The notes: generated by a model from the sequence alone, not told the origin. A DNA stretch of 58,812 bases from Acidimicrobiia bacterium (GCA_028284765.1 JANQRA010000023.1:160694-219505), one strand, 5' to 3'; positions 35,552 to 43,991 are shown, numbered from the stretch's first letter. Program-made: numbers and translations.

Positions 35552-36212
35552 GAACGGGTCCCTCAGCATTGGCGAAGTAATCAATCTCTTACGGGACGAC
35601 TTTCCCGACGTCTCAGTCTCCAAGATCCGCTTCCTCGAATCGCAAGGCCTCATTGAGCCCGACCGCACCGGAAGCGGCTATCGAAAGTTCGACAGCACCG
35701 ACGTGTCTCGGCTCAAGTTCATCCTTCAGCAACAGCGGGATCACTTTCTTCCTCTGAAGGTGATCAAGTCGAAACTCACGCTTTGGGAACGGGGCGAGAA
35801 CGCCCCCTCCAACGAGGTCGAAACAACGCTCAATGACACCGGCGAGCCCATCGATCGATCTGATCTTCTCAAGAGATCCAAGCTCACAGAATCTCAATTA
35901 GACCAGCTGATCGACATAGGCTTGATAGCGCCAATCCGCGATTCAGTCGTCTTCCCTCCCGAGTCGGGTGTGGTGGCCATGGAGGCCAAACGTCTCTTAG
36001 ATCTCGGTTTGGAGCCAAGGCATCTCAGAACCATCCGGCTTTCGGCAGACCGTGAGGCGGATTTGCTCGCACAGCTGGCGACACCTCTTCTGAAGGCCTC
36101 GAATAGCGAGGCCCGGGGCAGGGCAAAAGACCTGCTCGAGACGAGCTCAGATTCGGTCAGGGCGATGCACCGGGCTCTATTGGCGCTGGAACTCAAGAAA
36201 CACCTCAAATAG
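35544..36212 (+). CDS. MerR-family regulator, Rv1828-like
   Basis: 222 residues from ATG 35544, within the end of garA; an earlier in-frame start lies fully inside garA. The N-terminal winged HTH has SIGEVINLLRDDFPDVSVSK and FLESQGLIEPDR (about 7-45), then YRKFDSTDV. A helical region and a second HTH-like part fill the rest, and the protein ends LELKKHLK. In mycobacteria Rv1828 has the same place after garA; its inducer is not well known. The next gene, dacA, begins directly after the stop. Confidence 0.85.
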   Translation: MPENGSLSIGEVINLLRDDFPDVSVSKIRFLESQGLIEPDRTGSGYRKFDSTDVSRLKFILQQQRDHFLPLKVIKSKLTLWERGENAPSNEVETTLNDTGEPIDRSDLLKRSKLTESQLDQLIDIGLIAPIRDSVVFPPESGVVAMEAKRLLDLGLEPRHLRTIRLSADREADLLAQLATPLLKASNSEARGRAKDLLETSSDSVRAMHRALLALELKKHLK

Positions 36213-37334
36213 ATGCGCAAAATCTCGATGCTTGCCGCTGCGGCGGTCCTTGTAGCCACACTTGCCCCGCCCGCTGCGGCGGCCGGATTTGTGTTTCCGA
36301 TTCGAACCGAAGACGGCTTCCCTCAAAGTGAACCGCCACGCGTGTCAGCCTCCTCCTGGATCGTCTACGACGAGCTGACAGACACAGTTCTCGCTTCCTG
36401 GAACGCGGACATTCAGCGCTTTCCCGCATCCATAACCAAGATCATGACTGCCCTGGTCGCTGTGGAGAACGGGAACATGGACGATCTAGTCACGGTCTCT
36501 GAAGAAGCAGCGGGGACCGGCGGCCAGGAGATCGGCCTCGTGGCAGGAGAGCGGGTCACGCTGGGAGCCCTGGTGAAGGCGGCTCTCATTCGGTCTGGCA
36601 ATGACGCTGCGACGGCGATAGCGGAGCACATCGGAGGATCGGTCGAAGGCTTCGCCGCAATGATGAACTCAAAGGCCGCCGATCTCGGTATGGAGAACAC
36701 GAACTTCATCACTCCTCACGGACTCGATACCAACGGGCACTACTCGACAGCGCGTGACATGCTGCTCGTCGGCGTCGCCGCAATGCAGCATTCTGAGATC
36801 GTTGACATCACTCGCTCGCGAGCAATGGTCTTCCCGGACACACCGAGCGGCACCGCACGCGTTGCAACCAACACCAACAGAATCCTCAACACCTATGAGG
36901 GTGTCATCGGCGTCAAGACCGGCGAGACACCGAGAGCCGGCTTGACCTACGTCAGCGCTGTAGAGCGTCACGGGCGAACGGTGTACGTGGTGGTGTTCAA
37001 CTCGATCGGTCGGAGGGCCCACTTCTCTGATGCAATCCAGCTCTTCGATTGGGCCTTCGGCAGCCTGGGCGTACACGCCACGTTCGCCGGCGGCATCCCG
37101 TATGACCCGATAGCCGACCGCGTAACACCCAGCCCCCTGTTTGACGCGGTGGCTTTGGCCACCGACGCCGATGGAGAGCCCGAGGAGGCTCCCGAAGTGG
37201 CTACTGGAGTGATCTCCGTGGAGCCAACTGAGCCCACGACGAGCGTTCTGCGGGAACCCAACCGTTCCCCGTCAGGTTTGCTGTCCACTCTGGGCTACTG
37301 GATCGGCCTCATGACCGGTGATTCTGGTGGCTGA
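36213..37334 (+). CDS. dacA: D-alanyl-D-alanine carboxypeptidase (S11 penicillin-binding protein)
   Basis: 373 residues with a signal peptide (MRKISMLAAAAVLVATLAPP, cleaved after about residue 24). The three active-site motifs are present: S73-ITK76, S128-G-N130 and K235-TG. It trims the terminal D-Ala from peptidoglycan stem peptides outside the membrane. A low-complexity Glu/Pro/Thr-rich C-terminal part is followed by a short hydrophobic end. It is inserted between merR and the DUF151 gene relative to the mycobacterial order. The hpt start overlaps its stop region. Confidence 0.93.
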   Translation: MRKISMLAAAAVLVATLAPPAAAAGFVFPIRTEDGFPQSEPPRVSASSWIVYDELTDTVLASWNADIQRFPASITKIMTALVAVENGNMDDLVTVSEEAAGTGGQEIGLVAGERVTLGALVKAALIRSGNDAATAIAEHIGGSVEGFAAMMNSKAADLGMENTNFITPHGLDTNGHYSTARDMLLVGVAAMQHSEIVDITRSRAMVFPDTPSGTARVATNTNRILNTYEGVIGVKTGETPRAGLTYVSAVERHGRTVYVVVFNSIGRRAHFSDAIQLFDWAFGSLGVHATFAGGIPYDPIADRVTPSPLFDAVALATDADGEPEEAPEVATGVISVEPTEPTTSVLREPNRSPSGLLSTLGYWIGLMTGDSGG

Positions 37335-37896
37335 CCTGGAGACAGTCGCCACGCTCGTCCTTGAGGAAGCTGATATCCAAAGCAGGATTGCCGAGATGGG
37401 AGACGCATTGACTCGAGACTTCTATCAACGTGACCCGGTTTTTGTTGTGATGCTGTCAGGCTCGGTGCCGTTTGCTGCCGATCTCCTCAGATGTGTGAAA
37501 ACGACCTGTGAGATCGATTTCATGGGTCTGAACCGCTTCGGGGAGAGCGGTCGTGTGGGAGTGACCCTCGATACATCCACACCGCTCTTTGACCGGCATG
37601 TCGTCATCGTCGAGGACATCGTGGACACGGGACTGACGTTGAAGGTCCTGAGAACGATGATGCTCGATAGGGGAGCGCAATCGGTCTCCACCGTTGCACT
37701 GCTCGACAAGCACCGACGTCGGATGGCCGACGTTCCGATCGAATACAGGGGCTTCGAGGTGGGAGATGAGTTTCTCGTCGGCTACGGCCTGGATTGGAAG
37801 GGGAAGTTCCGCAATCTCCGATCGCTGTGGGCGGTCCTGGACCTCGACCTTCTCGAACAGCAGGCGGGAGTCATGGGGCGCGCTGTCGCAGGCTGA
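37327..37896 (+). CDS. hpt: Hypoxanthine-guanine phosphoribosyltransferase
   Basis: 189 residues from GTG 37327, an 8-bp overlap with dacA. GTG 37318 is also in frame but would add four residues not expected at the family N-terminus. The PRPP loop is VVIVEDIVDTGLTL. LSGSVPFAADLLR is the pyrophosphate loop region and VGYGLDWKGKFRNL the C-terminal motif binding the purine. It salvages hypoxanthine and guanine. The combination with dacA is a common but loosely conserved neighbourhood. Confidence 0.93.
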   Translation: MADLETVATLVLEEADIQSRIAEMGDALTRDFYQRDPVFVVMLSGSVPFAADLLRCVKTTCEIDFMGLNRFGESGRVGVTLDTSTPLFDRHVVIVEDIVDTGLTLKVLRTMMLDRGAQSVSTVALLDKHRRRMADVPIEYRGFEVGDEFLVGYGLDWKGKFRNLRSLWAVLDLDLLEQQAGVMGRAVAG

Positions 37897-37916
37897 GAGG
37901 ATCGGCCTCGCAGTGA

Positions 37917-37922
37917 TAGTCT
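37917..37922 (+). promoter_or_regulatory. Extended -10 TGATAGTCT for leaderless DUF151 gene
   Basis: TAGTCT ends 6 nt before ATG 37929 and is preceded by TGA, giving an extended -10 element. Confidence 0.6.
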
Positions 37923-37928
37923 CGACAC

Positions 37929-38444
37929 ATGTCGAACGAAGGCGCAGCTGTACCTCTTGAGGTCGTTGGTGTGCGAGTCGAGTTGCCTTCCAACCAGCCG
38001 ATAGTGCTGTTGAAAGAGGAAACCGGCAACCGCTACTTACCAATCTGGATCGGTGCTAGCGAAGCCACAGCCATCGCCACGGCGCTTGAAAACGTTGAGC
38101 CACCCAGACCGCTCACCCACGATCTGATGCGGTCGGTCATCGACGCAGTAGGTGCCCTAGCCGTCCGCGTCGTCATCACCGAAATGCGTGACTCAGTCTT
38201 CTTTGCCGACCTGACTCTCGACAAGGCAGGCGAGCAAGCCACTGTCTCTGCTCGCCCCTCGGATGCAATAGCCCTCGCAGTCCGGACAGGTACTCCCATA
38301 TTCGCCTCAGCCGAGATTCTCGACCAGGCCGGAGTCGAGTTTGAAGAGGAGAGCGACGAAGACGAGGTCGCCAAGTTCCGGGAGTTCCTCGAAGAAGTCA
38401 CCGTAGAGGACTTCCTCGGAGGTGAGCACCCGGATCACCCCTGA
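37929..38444 (+). CDS. DUF151 bifunctional nuclease-family protein
   Basis: 171 residues. It starts VPLEVVGVRVELPSNQPIV, then LPIWIGASEATAIATALE and RPSDAIALAVRTGTPIFAS, the signature of the DUF151/BFN family, and has a highly acidic tail. Plant and thermophile members show DNase and RNase activity; the mycobacterial homologue Rv1829 sits next to the same merR genes. The actual function in actinobacteria is not settled. It shares a base with the next ATG (TGATG). Confidence 0.85.
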   Translation: MSNEGAAVPLEVVGVRVELPSNQPIVLLKEETGNRYLPIWIGASEATAIATALENVEPPRPLTHDLMRSVIDAVGALAVRVVITEMRDSVFFADLTLDKAGEQATVSARPSDAIALAVRTGTPIFASAEILDQAGVEFEEESDEDEVAKFREFLEEVTVEDFLGGEHPDHP

Positions 38445-39448
38445 TGACGCGCGGTCGCCAAATCGTTACGGGACTGGTGTTGCTCGCCCTTGCCGTCGGG
38501 GTAGGCACAGCTGGCTACATGATCATCGAGGATGTAAACGCCTTCGACGCGTTCTATCAGGTTGTCATCACTGTAAGCACTGTCGGTTTCGCCGAAGAGT
38601 TCCCCCTCAGCACAGAAGGGAAGGTTTGGACGGTCGTGGTGATCTTCCTGGGGCTGGGCTTGGCTCTATACACGGCGGTCGCCTCAATCGAGTACCTGAT
38701 TGAACTACGTCAGAACAGGAGAGAGACACGAATGCAGCATGCGGTAGATCGGTTGACCGGACACATCATCTTGTGTGGCTACGGGCGGATAGGGCGCGGG
38801 ACATTGCGGGTTCTCCTTTCCGAGCCCAACACACCGATCGTTGTCATAGATACCAAGAACTCCAGAGTCGAAGCCGCGATCCAGGCTGGAGCGCAGGCGA
38901 TAGCTGGAGACGCAACGCACAACGACGTGCTGCTCCACGCTGGGATCGAGCACGCCAGCACCGTTATCGCCTGCGTCGAAGACGATTCGGACAATCTGGT
39001 CATCGCTCTCTCGGCCAAGGCAATCCGACCCGACGTCAAGGTGATCTGTCGGGCGACGGAGATCGAGTCCGAGCGGAAGCTGCGGTTGGCAGGAGCCGAC
39101 GCAGTTGTGGCGCCTCAAGCAGTGGGCGCAGAACGTCTGGCGATGATGGCGCTCCGACCCGAATTGGCCCAGGTGTTTGACGTAATGGTGAATGGTCGGC
39201 CTGTTGAGTTCCGGGTAGAAGAGCTGGATATCGCCCCTGATTGTGCGGTGGTGGGCAAGAGCATCAAGGAGTCCGGAATCCGACCATCCAGCGGCGCCCT
39301 GATTCTTGCCGTCGAGAGCGGTGCTGACGATGTGATAGTGAACCCCGGACCGGACCAGATTCTGAAACCGGGAGAACGGCTTGTTGTGGTTGGCACCCAG
39401 CAACAGGTCGACAAAGCGGCAGACATGCTCAAACCGGCCGCCTCCTGA
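38444..39448 (+). CDS. K+ channel with TrkA-N/TrkA-C (RCK) domains
   Basis: 334 residues. Two membrane helices (about 7-28 and 63-85) flank a pore loop with TVSTVGFAEEF, where the usual filter is TVGYGD. An RCK domain follows with the Rossmann motif GYGRIGRGTL (about 107-116), and a TrkA-C domain occupies the last 80 residues. This is the MthK-like 2TM plus RCK plan. The Phe in the filter occurs in several bacterial K+ channels, so potassium selectivity is likely but not certain. The NAD(H)- or Ca2+-like ligand is unknown. It is coupled to the DUF151 gene by TGATG. Confidence 0.82.
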   Translation: MTRGRQIVTGLVLLALAVGVGTAGYMIIEDVNAFDAFYQVVITVSTVGFAEEFPLSTEGKVWTVVVIFLGLGLALYTAVASIEYLIELRQNRRETRMQHAVDRLTGHIILCGYGRIGRGTLRVLLSEPNTPIVVIDTKNSRVEAAIQAGAQAIAGDATHNDVLLHAGIEHASTVIACVEDDSDNLVIALSAKAIRPDVKVICRATEIESERKLRLAGADAVVAPQAVGAERLAMMALRPELAQVFDVMVNGRPVEFRVEELDIAPDCAVVGKSIKESGIRPSSGALILAVESGADDVIVNPGPDQILKPGERLVVVGTQQQVDKAADMLKPAAS

Positions 39449-39465
39449 GTTTTCCACAGGAATCG

Positions 39466-39495
39466 TTGACATCGCCCTAGCGGCGGAAGTAGCTT
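39466..39495 (+). promoter_or_regulatory. Promoter for the merR gene at 39536 (TTGACA, 18 nt, TAGCTT)
   Basis: TTGACA (39466-39471) is followed after 18 nt by TAGCTT (39490-39495). It is one of the few promoters here with a recognisable -35 element, and its leader carries a Shine-Dalgarno sequence. Confidence 0.6.
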
Positions 39496-39508
39496 GCCGG
39501 TCGGCGGA

Positions 39509-39524
39509 GTTACACTTATGTAAC
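39509..39524 (+). promoter_or_regulatory. Palindromic operator GTTACA-N4-TGTAAC
   Basis: The perfect inverted repeat GTTACActtaTGTAAC lies between the predicted transcription start and the GGAGGAG ribosome site. It is a likely binding site for the MerR regulator encoded just downstream, giving autoregulation. Confidence 0.55.
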
Positions 39525-39535
39525 CCGGAGGAGTT

Positions 39536-40030
39536 ATGACCGAAACGCGGGAAATGGGCGGCTATCGCGCCCCACATGTTTGCAAGCTGGTTGGTATCAC
39601 GTACCGCCAGCTCGATTATTGGGCAAGAACCGATCTGATCGTGCCGGCATTGCAGCAAGCACAAGGATCGGGATCTCAACGCCTCTATTCCTTCACCGAC
39701 GTCGTCCAACTCAAAGTCATCAAGAACCTCCTCGATGCGGGCATGAGCCTCAAGAAGATCCGCTCGGCGGTAGAGATACTTCGCAACGAGATGAACACCG
39801 ATCAGCCACTCGCCGACGTGACTCTTCTCAGCGACGGCCAGACCATCTATGCCGCCCACTCCGACCAGGAAGTGGTCGATGTGCTCAGAAAAGGTCAAGG
39901 TGTGTTCAGCATTGCCATCGGACCGGTTCAAGACCAGGTTGAGGGCGCCATCCACCAGCTGTTTCCTGAAGAAGCCTCAGATCACGATGAGGACCATCTA
40001 GCCGGGGCCGTCGAAGTGGGAGCCCCCTGA
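39536..40030 (+). CDS. MerR-family regulator, Rv1830/McdR-like
   Basis: 164 residues from ATG 39536 after a strong GGAGGAG. The MerR winged HTH is YRAPHVCKLVGITYRQLDYW (residues about 9-28) and SQRLYSFTDVVQLKVIKNLL, and the rest is a short helical effector or dimer part. The place beyond the DUF151 gene matches Rv1830, which regulates cell-division and drug-response traits in mycobacteria. Unlike most genes here, it has a leadered, consensus-like promoter with a palindrome in the leader. The nuclease-like gene overlaps its stop. Confidence 0.85.
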   Translation: MTETREMGGYRAPHVCKLVGITYRQLDYWARTDLIVPALQQAQGSGSQRLYSFTDVVQLKVIKNLLDAGMSLKKIRSAVEILRNEMNTDQPLADVTLLSDGQTIYAAHSDQEVVDVLRKGQGVFSIAIGPVQDQVEGAIHQLFPEEASDHDEDHLAGAVEVGAP

Positions 40031-40461
40031 CCACAGCAAGACCTAACGCTCACGAGGTCGAATTCGCTCACAATTCTGAGCGTCAATTCGCGCTTCTATT
40101 GGACTTCTACGGAGTTCCTTGGGACTACGAACCCACCAGTTTTCCAATTGGATTCGATGATGGGGAGCCGACCCAGTTCTTCACCCCTGACTTCTACCTT
40201 CCCGAAGATGACCTGTTCATCGAGATCACGACGATGAACCAAAAACTCGTCACCAAGAAGAACAAGAAGGTCAAGCAGCTGAAGAAGTACCACCCGGATA
40301 TCAACTGCAAGATCTTCTATCAGCGTGACTATCTGAATCTCGTGCAGAAGTACGGGCTCGAGGAGCCGGACCAGTTTGAGGAGTGGACTCCTCCGACTCG
40401 CATGCCCGGACGACCGGAAGTCACCCGCCTCGAAGACCGCGGTGAGCGCCTAACCGGATGA
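40027..40461 (+). CDS. PD-(D/E)xK nuclease-like protein with probable CTG start
   Basis: 144 residues if it starts at CTG 40027, which shares CTGA with the merR stop. The frame holds no ATG, GTG or TTG until TTG 40099; that start would remove a well-formed N-terminal segment (HEVEFAHNSERQFALLLDFY). The core reads FFTPDFYLP-x3-DLFIEITTMNQK, resembling PD-x(n)-(D/E)xK nuclease folds, although the final ExK is loose (EIT, then a later K). A lysine-rich helix and KIFYQRDYLNLVQKYG follow. It is coupled to gcvT by ATGA. The function is unknown; it could be a nucleic-acid enzyme or an inactive relative. Confidence 0.6.
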   Translation: MTTARPNAHEVEFAHNSERQFALLLDFYGVPWDYEPTSFPIGFDDGEPTQFFTPDFYLPEDDLFIEITTMNQKLVTKKNKKVKQLKKYHPDINCKIFYQRDYLNLVQKYGLEEPDQFEEWTPPTRMPGRPEVTRLEDRGERLTG

Positions 40462-41504
40462 ATCGCTCGCCACTCCATGGTTTCAACGACTCCTTCGGAG
40501 CCAGGTTCACGGGTTTCGGCGGCTGGGAAATGCCCGTTCAATACACCTCCGTGCTGGAAGAACATCGAGCTGTTCGTGACAGCGTGGGAGTCTTCGACGT
40601 GTCACACCTCGGACGTTTCGAGTTGACCGGACCTGGGAGTCGGAAAGCCCTCCGACAGCTGCTCTGCAACGACATCGACCGGATCGAGCCCGGGAAGTGC
40701 CAATACACGATGATGTTGAATCCGCAGGGTGGCGTTATCGACGACATCATTGTTTGGTGGCTTGCGGAGGATCTCTTCTGGATCATGCCCAACGCCGCGA
40801 ATCAAGATCGCGTCATGAAGGCCTTCAATGCACAGCCAAACACCTGCGCGACCGACATCCAGATGGATACCGCTTTCCTCGCTCTCCAGGGCCCGAATGC
40901 ACGTCGGCTCTACGAGGATGTCGTAGCCAAACCGCCTGGTCGATTCGCCAATGCCAAACAAGACTTCGAGGGGTCCACTCTGACCGTTGCAGGCACCGGC
41001 TATACCGGCGAGGCTGGAGTCGAAATCTGCGTTGCCCCGACCCACGCTCAGGTTCTCCTCGAGCGTCTCGTAGAAGCCGGAGCCAGACCGGCCGGACTGG
41101 GCGCTAGAGACACTCTCCGTCTGGAGGCAGGGTTCCCTCTTTGGGGTCAAGATCTGGACGAGACGACAACACCAATCGAGGCGGGACTCAGATTTGCTGT
41201 CTCCATGGATCACGACTTCGTCGGCAAGCCTTCGTTGGAGGCGCAGATTGAAGACGGAGTCGAAAGGCGTCTGTCCGGGTTCATACTCTCCGAGCGTGGT
41301 GTTCCCAGGACCGGCCACGAACTGCGGACCACCACTGGTGCCTCCGGCGCCGTCACGTCAGGCAACCACAGTCCGATGTTGGGAACCGGTGTGGGTTTGG
41401 CCTACATCTCTCCACCTGTGGAACCAGGCACCGAAATCGAAGTGATCATCCGCGACCGACCGGTCGCGGGCCTGACTGCCAAGCCGCCCCTCCACCTCGC
41501 CTAA
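40458..41504 (+). CDS. gcvT: Glycine cleavage system T protein (aminomethyltransferase)
   Basis: 348 residues. It takes the methylene group from aminomethyl-lipoyl GcvH to tetrahydrofolate and releases ammonia. The conserved N-terminal region has HGFNDSFGARFTGFGGWEMP in parts (GGWEMPVQY) and DVSHLGRFEL; the folate site is TGYTGEAGVEI and ARDTLRLEAGFPLWG, with a C-terminal TSGNHSPMLG. It is slightly shorter than E. coli GcvT. It forms the glycine cleavage set with gcvH at 34695. Some related folate-dependent demethylases look similar, but the context with gcvH favours GcvT. Confidence 0.92.
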   Translation: MNRSPLHGFNDSFGARFTGFGGWEMPVQYTSVLEEHRAVRDSVGVFDVSHLGRFELTGPGSRKALRQLLCNDIDRIEPGKCQYTMMLNPQGGVIDDIIVWWLAEDLFWIMPNAANQDRVMKAFNAQPNTCATDIQMDTAFLALQGPNARRLYEDVVAKPPGRFANAKQDFEGSTLTVAGTGYTGEAGVEICVAPTHAQVLLERLVEAGARPAGLGARDTLRLEAGFPLWGQDLDETTTPIEAGLRFAVSMDHDFVGKPSLEAQIEDGVERRLSGFILSERGVPRTGHELRTTTGASGAVTSGNHSPMLGTGVGLAYISPPVEPGTEIEVIIRDRPVAGLTAKPPLHLA

Positions 41505-41507
41505 CCT
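41502..41507 (+). promoter_or_regulatory. -10 hexamer TAACCT for leaderless hydrolase gene
   Basis: TAACCT overlaps the gcvT stop and ends 6 nt before ATG 41514. Confidence 0.55.
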
Positions 41508-41513
41508 GCGCGC

Positions 41514-42332
41514 ATGGCAAGTCGCGCTTTTCCCGTCGAGCATCCAGAAGTCGGTGTCGAGCTGGTCCGGGTGTGGGAGCCCGGTGTGGATCCCAAGGCA
41601 ACAGTTGTCCTGGTACATGGGATTGCAGAACACTCCGGCCGATACGAGCGCACCGGTGAGCTGTTGGCGGAGGCGGGTTTCTTAGTCCGTGGGTTCGACT
41701 TGATCGGAGCGGGGGCATCCGGCGGTGCTCGTTGGGACATCGAGCATTGGCATCAGTATCACGACCAGGTCGGACAGCATGTGGCGTGGGCTCGGGAGCA
41801 GGGTCGCCCAGTTGTCTTGTTGGGCCACTCTCTTGGCGGGAACATCGCCCTGGGGTACGCCTTGAGCGATCGTCCAGCTCCGGATCTACTGGTTCTCTCA
41901 GCCCCGGCGTTGGCAGGTGGCGCCGGATGGCAGAGGACGTTGGCCCCGATTGCGGCCAGGCTGGCACCCACCGTGAGTCTGGCCAACCCGGTCAAGGGAG
42001 AGCATCTATCCAGAGATCCGCAGGTCGCCGAGGACTATTTTGCCGACCCGTTGGTCAACACCAAGTCGTCGTTCAGGCTGGGCGCACACATCTTCGACGA
42101 GATGGACCGTCTCAACGAGAAGTGCTCACAGCTGGCCGTCACCACCCTGGTTATTCACGGTGGGGACGACGTTCTCGTGCCGACGGCTTCTTCCGAGGTT
42201 CTAGAGCAATGCCCGAGCGTCGAACGCCGGGTATACGAGGGTCTTCGTCACGAAGCTCTAAACGAGCCGGAAGGACCACAGATCGTTCGAGACATCGTCG
42301 ATTGGGTCGAGAGCAAACTCAGTTCCAGCTGA
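41514..42332 (+). CDS. Alpha/beta hydrolase, monoacylglycerol lipase-like
   Basis: 272 residues. The oxyanion-hole segment is VLVHGIAEHSGRYE, the nucleophile elbow GHSLGGN has Ser106, the acid is in HGGDDVLVP and the histidine in GLRHEALNEPE. This order and the HG-x-x-EHSGRY motif are typical of monoacylglycerol lipases and lysophospholipases. It probably hydrolyses lipid esters in the cytosol or at the membrane. The 3' end overlaps the convergent tdh gene by 14 bp, so the two stop codons lie in each other's coding DNA. Confidence 0.85.
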   Translation: MASRAFPVEHPEVGVELVRVWEPGVDPKATVVLVHGIAEHSGRYERTGELLAEAGFLVRGFDLIGAGASGGARWDIEHWHQYHDQVGQHVAWAREQGRPVVLLGHSLGGNIALGYALSDRPAPDLLVLSAPALAGGAGWQRTLAPIAARLAPTVSLANPVKGEHLSRDPQVAEDYFADPLVNTKSSFRLGAHIFDEMDRLNEKCSQLAVTTLVIHGGDDVLVPTASSEVLEQCPSVERRVYEGLRHEALNEPEGPQIVRDIVDWVESKLSSS

Positions 42333-43344
42333 GAAGCACCTTGCCCGATTCCTGAGACTTGATCGCTGCAAACGCTGCGTCGAATTCTTCGGCTTCGAAT
42401 CGGTGGGTAATGACCGGCGAGATGTCCAACCCTGACTGAATCAAGACATTCATCTTGTACCAGGTGTCGTACATCTGGCGCCCGTAGATCCCCTTGATAT
42501 TCAACATGTTGAAGATGACTGTCGACCAGTCAATTGAATAAGGCTCACTGGGGAGTCCTAGGAGAGCGACATTGGCTCCGTGAATAGTGTTGGCAAGGAT
42601 GTCTGCAAGTGCCGAAGGTGCTCCTGACATCTCGAGTGCCACATCGAACCCTTCCACTATCCCTAGCTCTTTCTGGACAACTTCGAGACTCTCGTCGAGC
42701 ACATTCACCGGTCGAGAACGCCCCATTTCCGCGGCGAGACCGAGCCGAAACGTGTTCACGTCGGTTATCACTGTGTTCCTCGCACCGGCGTGATCGACAA
42801 CGGCAGCCGCCATCAGCCCAATTGGGCCGGCCCCTGTGATCAAGACATCTTCTCCGAGAACAGGGAAAGACAGTGCTGTGTGCACCGCATTGCCAAATGG
42901 GTCGAATAAGGCGGCAACCTCCGGATCAATGCCCTCAACATGGCGCCAAACATTGGTCTTCGGGACCACCACGTAGTCAGCGAAAGCCCCAGGGATGTTC
43001 ACACCCAGACCCTTCGGCTGCTTGCACAAATGGCGCCGCCCAGCGAGGCAGTTGCGACATTGACCGCAGACAACGTGTCCCTCGGCACTGACCATCTCAC
43101 CCACGAAGAATCCTGAGACGTTGGAACCCAGCGACTCAATTGTTCCCGAGAACTCGTGCCCTACGGTCATCGGAGCCGGGATTGTGGTGCGAGCCCACTC
43201 ATCCCACTCGTAGATGTGGAGGTCGGTGCCACAGATGCCTGTCGTCAGAACTCTGATCAAGACCTCGTCGGGACCCGGCTCGGGCACGGGGACATCCTCA
43301 AGAGCGAGACCTACGGTGTCAGGATGTTTGACGAGGGCTTTCAT
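42319..43344 (-). CDS. tdh: L-threonine 3-dehydrogenase-like zinc alcohol dehydrogenase
   Basis: 341 residues from ATG 43344 with GGAGCG upstream on the minus strand; the longer frame adds 59 residues with no family match. The catalytic-zinc set is C38, T40 and H43, as in E. coli Tdh, and GHEFSG follows. The structural-zinc cysteines occur in CGQCRNCLAGRRHLC. The Rossmann motif is GAGPIGLMAAAV. It would oxidise threonine to 2-amino-3-ketobutyrate, which yields glycine and fits the nearby glycine cleavage genes. Another medium-chain dehydrogenase substrate cannot be excluded. Confidence 0.88.
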   Translation of the reverse strand: MKALVKHPDTVGLALEDVPVPEPGPDEVLIRVLTTGICGTDLHIYEWDEWARTTIPAPMTVGHEFSGTIESLGSNVSGFFVGEMVSAEGHVVCGQCRNCLAGRRHLCKQPKGLGVNIPGAFADYVVVPKTNVWRHVEGIDPEVAALFDPFGNAVHTALSFPVLGEDVLITGAGPIGLMAAAVVDHAGARNTVITDVNTFRLGLAAEMGRSRPVNVLDESLEVVQKELGIVEGFDVALEMSGAPSALADILANTIHGANVALLGLPSEPYSIDWSTVIFNMLNIKGIYGRQMYDTWYKMNVLIQSGLDISPVITHRFEAEEFDAAFAAIKSQESGKVLLSWN

Positions 43345-43438
43345 GTTCGCTCCATTCTGCCCGCACAGAGGCTTCTCGTGGCAGATTCCGGCAAAGCACG
43401 GCAGAGATCGCCACTGGTTGTGCAACGATTGACTCACC

Positions 43439-43963
43439 TTGCAGACATTCGAAGGACATCTTCTGATCGCCACCCCGGCCCTAGACGACCCAAATTTCTG
43501 GCGCACGGTCGTTCTCGTCATTCAGAATGACGAGTCGGGATGTGTGGGTCTCGTCCTGAATCGGACGTCGAGCGAACGGGTGGCAGACCATCTTCCCGAA
43601 TGGGAGGGTTTGGTGAGCGACCCCAAAGTAGTGAACTACGGCGGTCCAGTGGACCCGGCGGTTGCTATTGGTCTGGGGAAAGGGCAAGTAGGGGAGTCGA
43701 CCGGCGTGGGTGGCTTGAGCGTCGTCGACTTGTCGGGGGAGCCGTCGCAGCACTCTGCCCCAATCCGGATCTATTCCGGATACTCGGGTTGGGAGGCGAA
43801 CCAACTCGAGGAAGAGGTCACATCGGGAGCTTGGTACGTGGCACCGGCGGCCGCCGAAGATCCGTTCTGGCCGGCTGAGACAATGTGGAAAGACGTGCTT
43901 CGCCGCCAAGCCGGAAAGCTCTCCATTGTCTCCACGTACACCGACGAAGCCCAATGGAACTGA
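43439..43963 (+). CDS. YqgE/AlgH (UPF0301) family protein
   Basis: 174 residues from TTG 43439. GHLLIATPALDDPNFWRTVV at the start, GCVGLVLNRTS, VNYGGPVDP and RIYSGYSGWEANQLEEE are the family motifs. Structures show a compact alpha/beta fold; the biochemical function is unknown, with a regulatory role for AlgH described in Pseudomonas. No clear -10 hexamer or Shine-Dalgarno sequence is visible before the TTG. It lies between the divergent tdh and rnhB. Confidence 0.85.
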   Translation: MQTFEGHLLIATPALDDPNFWRTVVLVIQNDESGCVGLVLNRTSSERVADHLPEWEGLVSDPKVVNYGGPVDPAVAIGLGKGQVGESTGVGGLSVVDLSGEPSQHSAPIRIYSGYSGWEANQLEEEVTSGAWYVAPAAAEDPFWPAETMWKDVLRRQAGKLSIVSTYTDEAQWN

Positions 43964-43991
43964 GAGACACCCGAACTCCCATCGCTAGATC

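Noticed and set aside
43345-43521. N-terminal extension of Tdh
   Set aside because: The added 59 residues lack similarity to the family; C38/T40/H43 numbering fits only the ATG at 43344, which has a ribosome-binding site.
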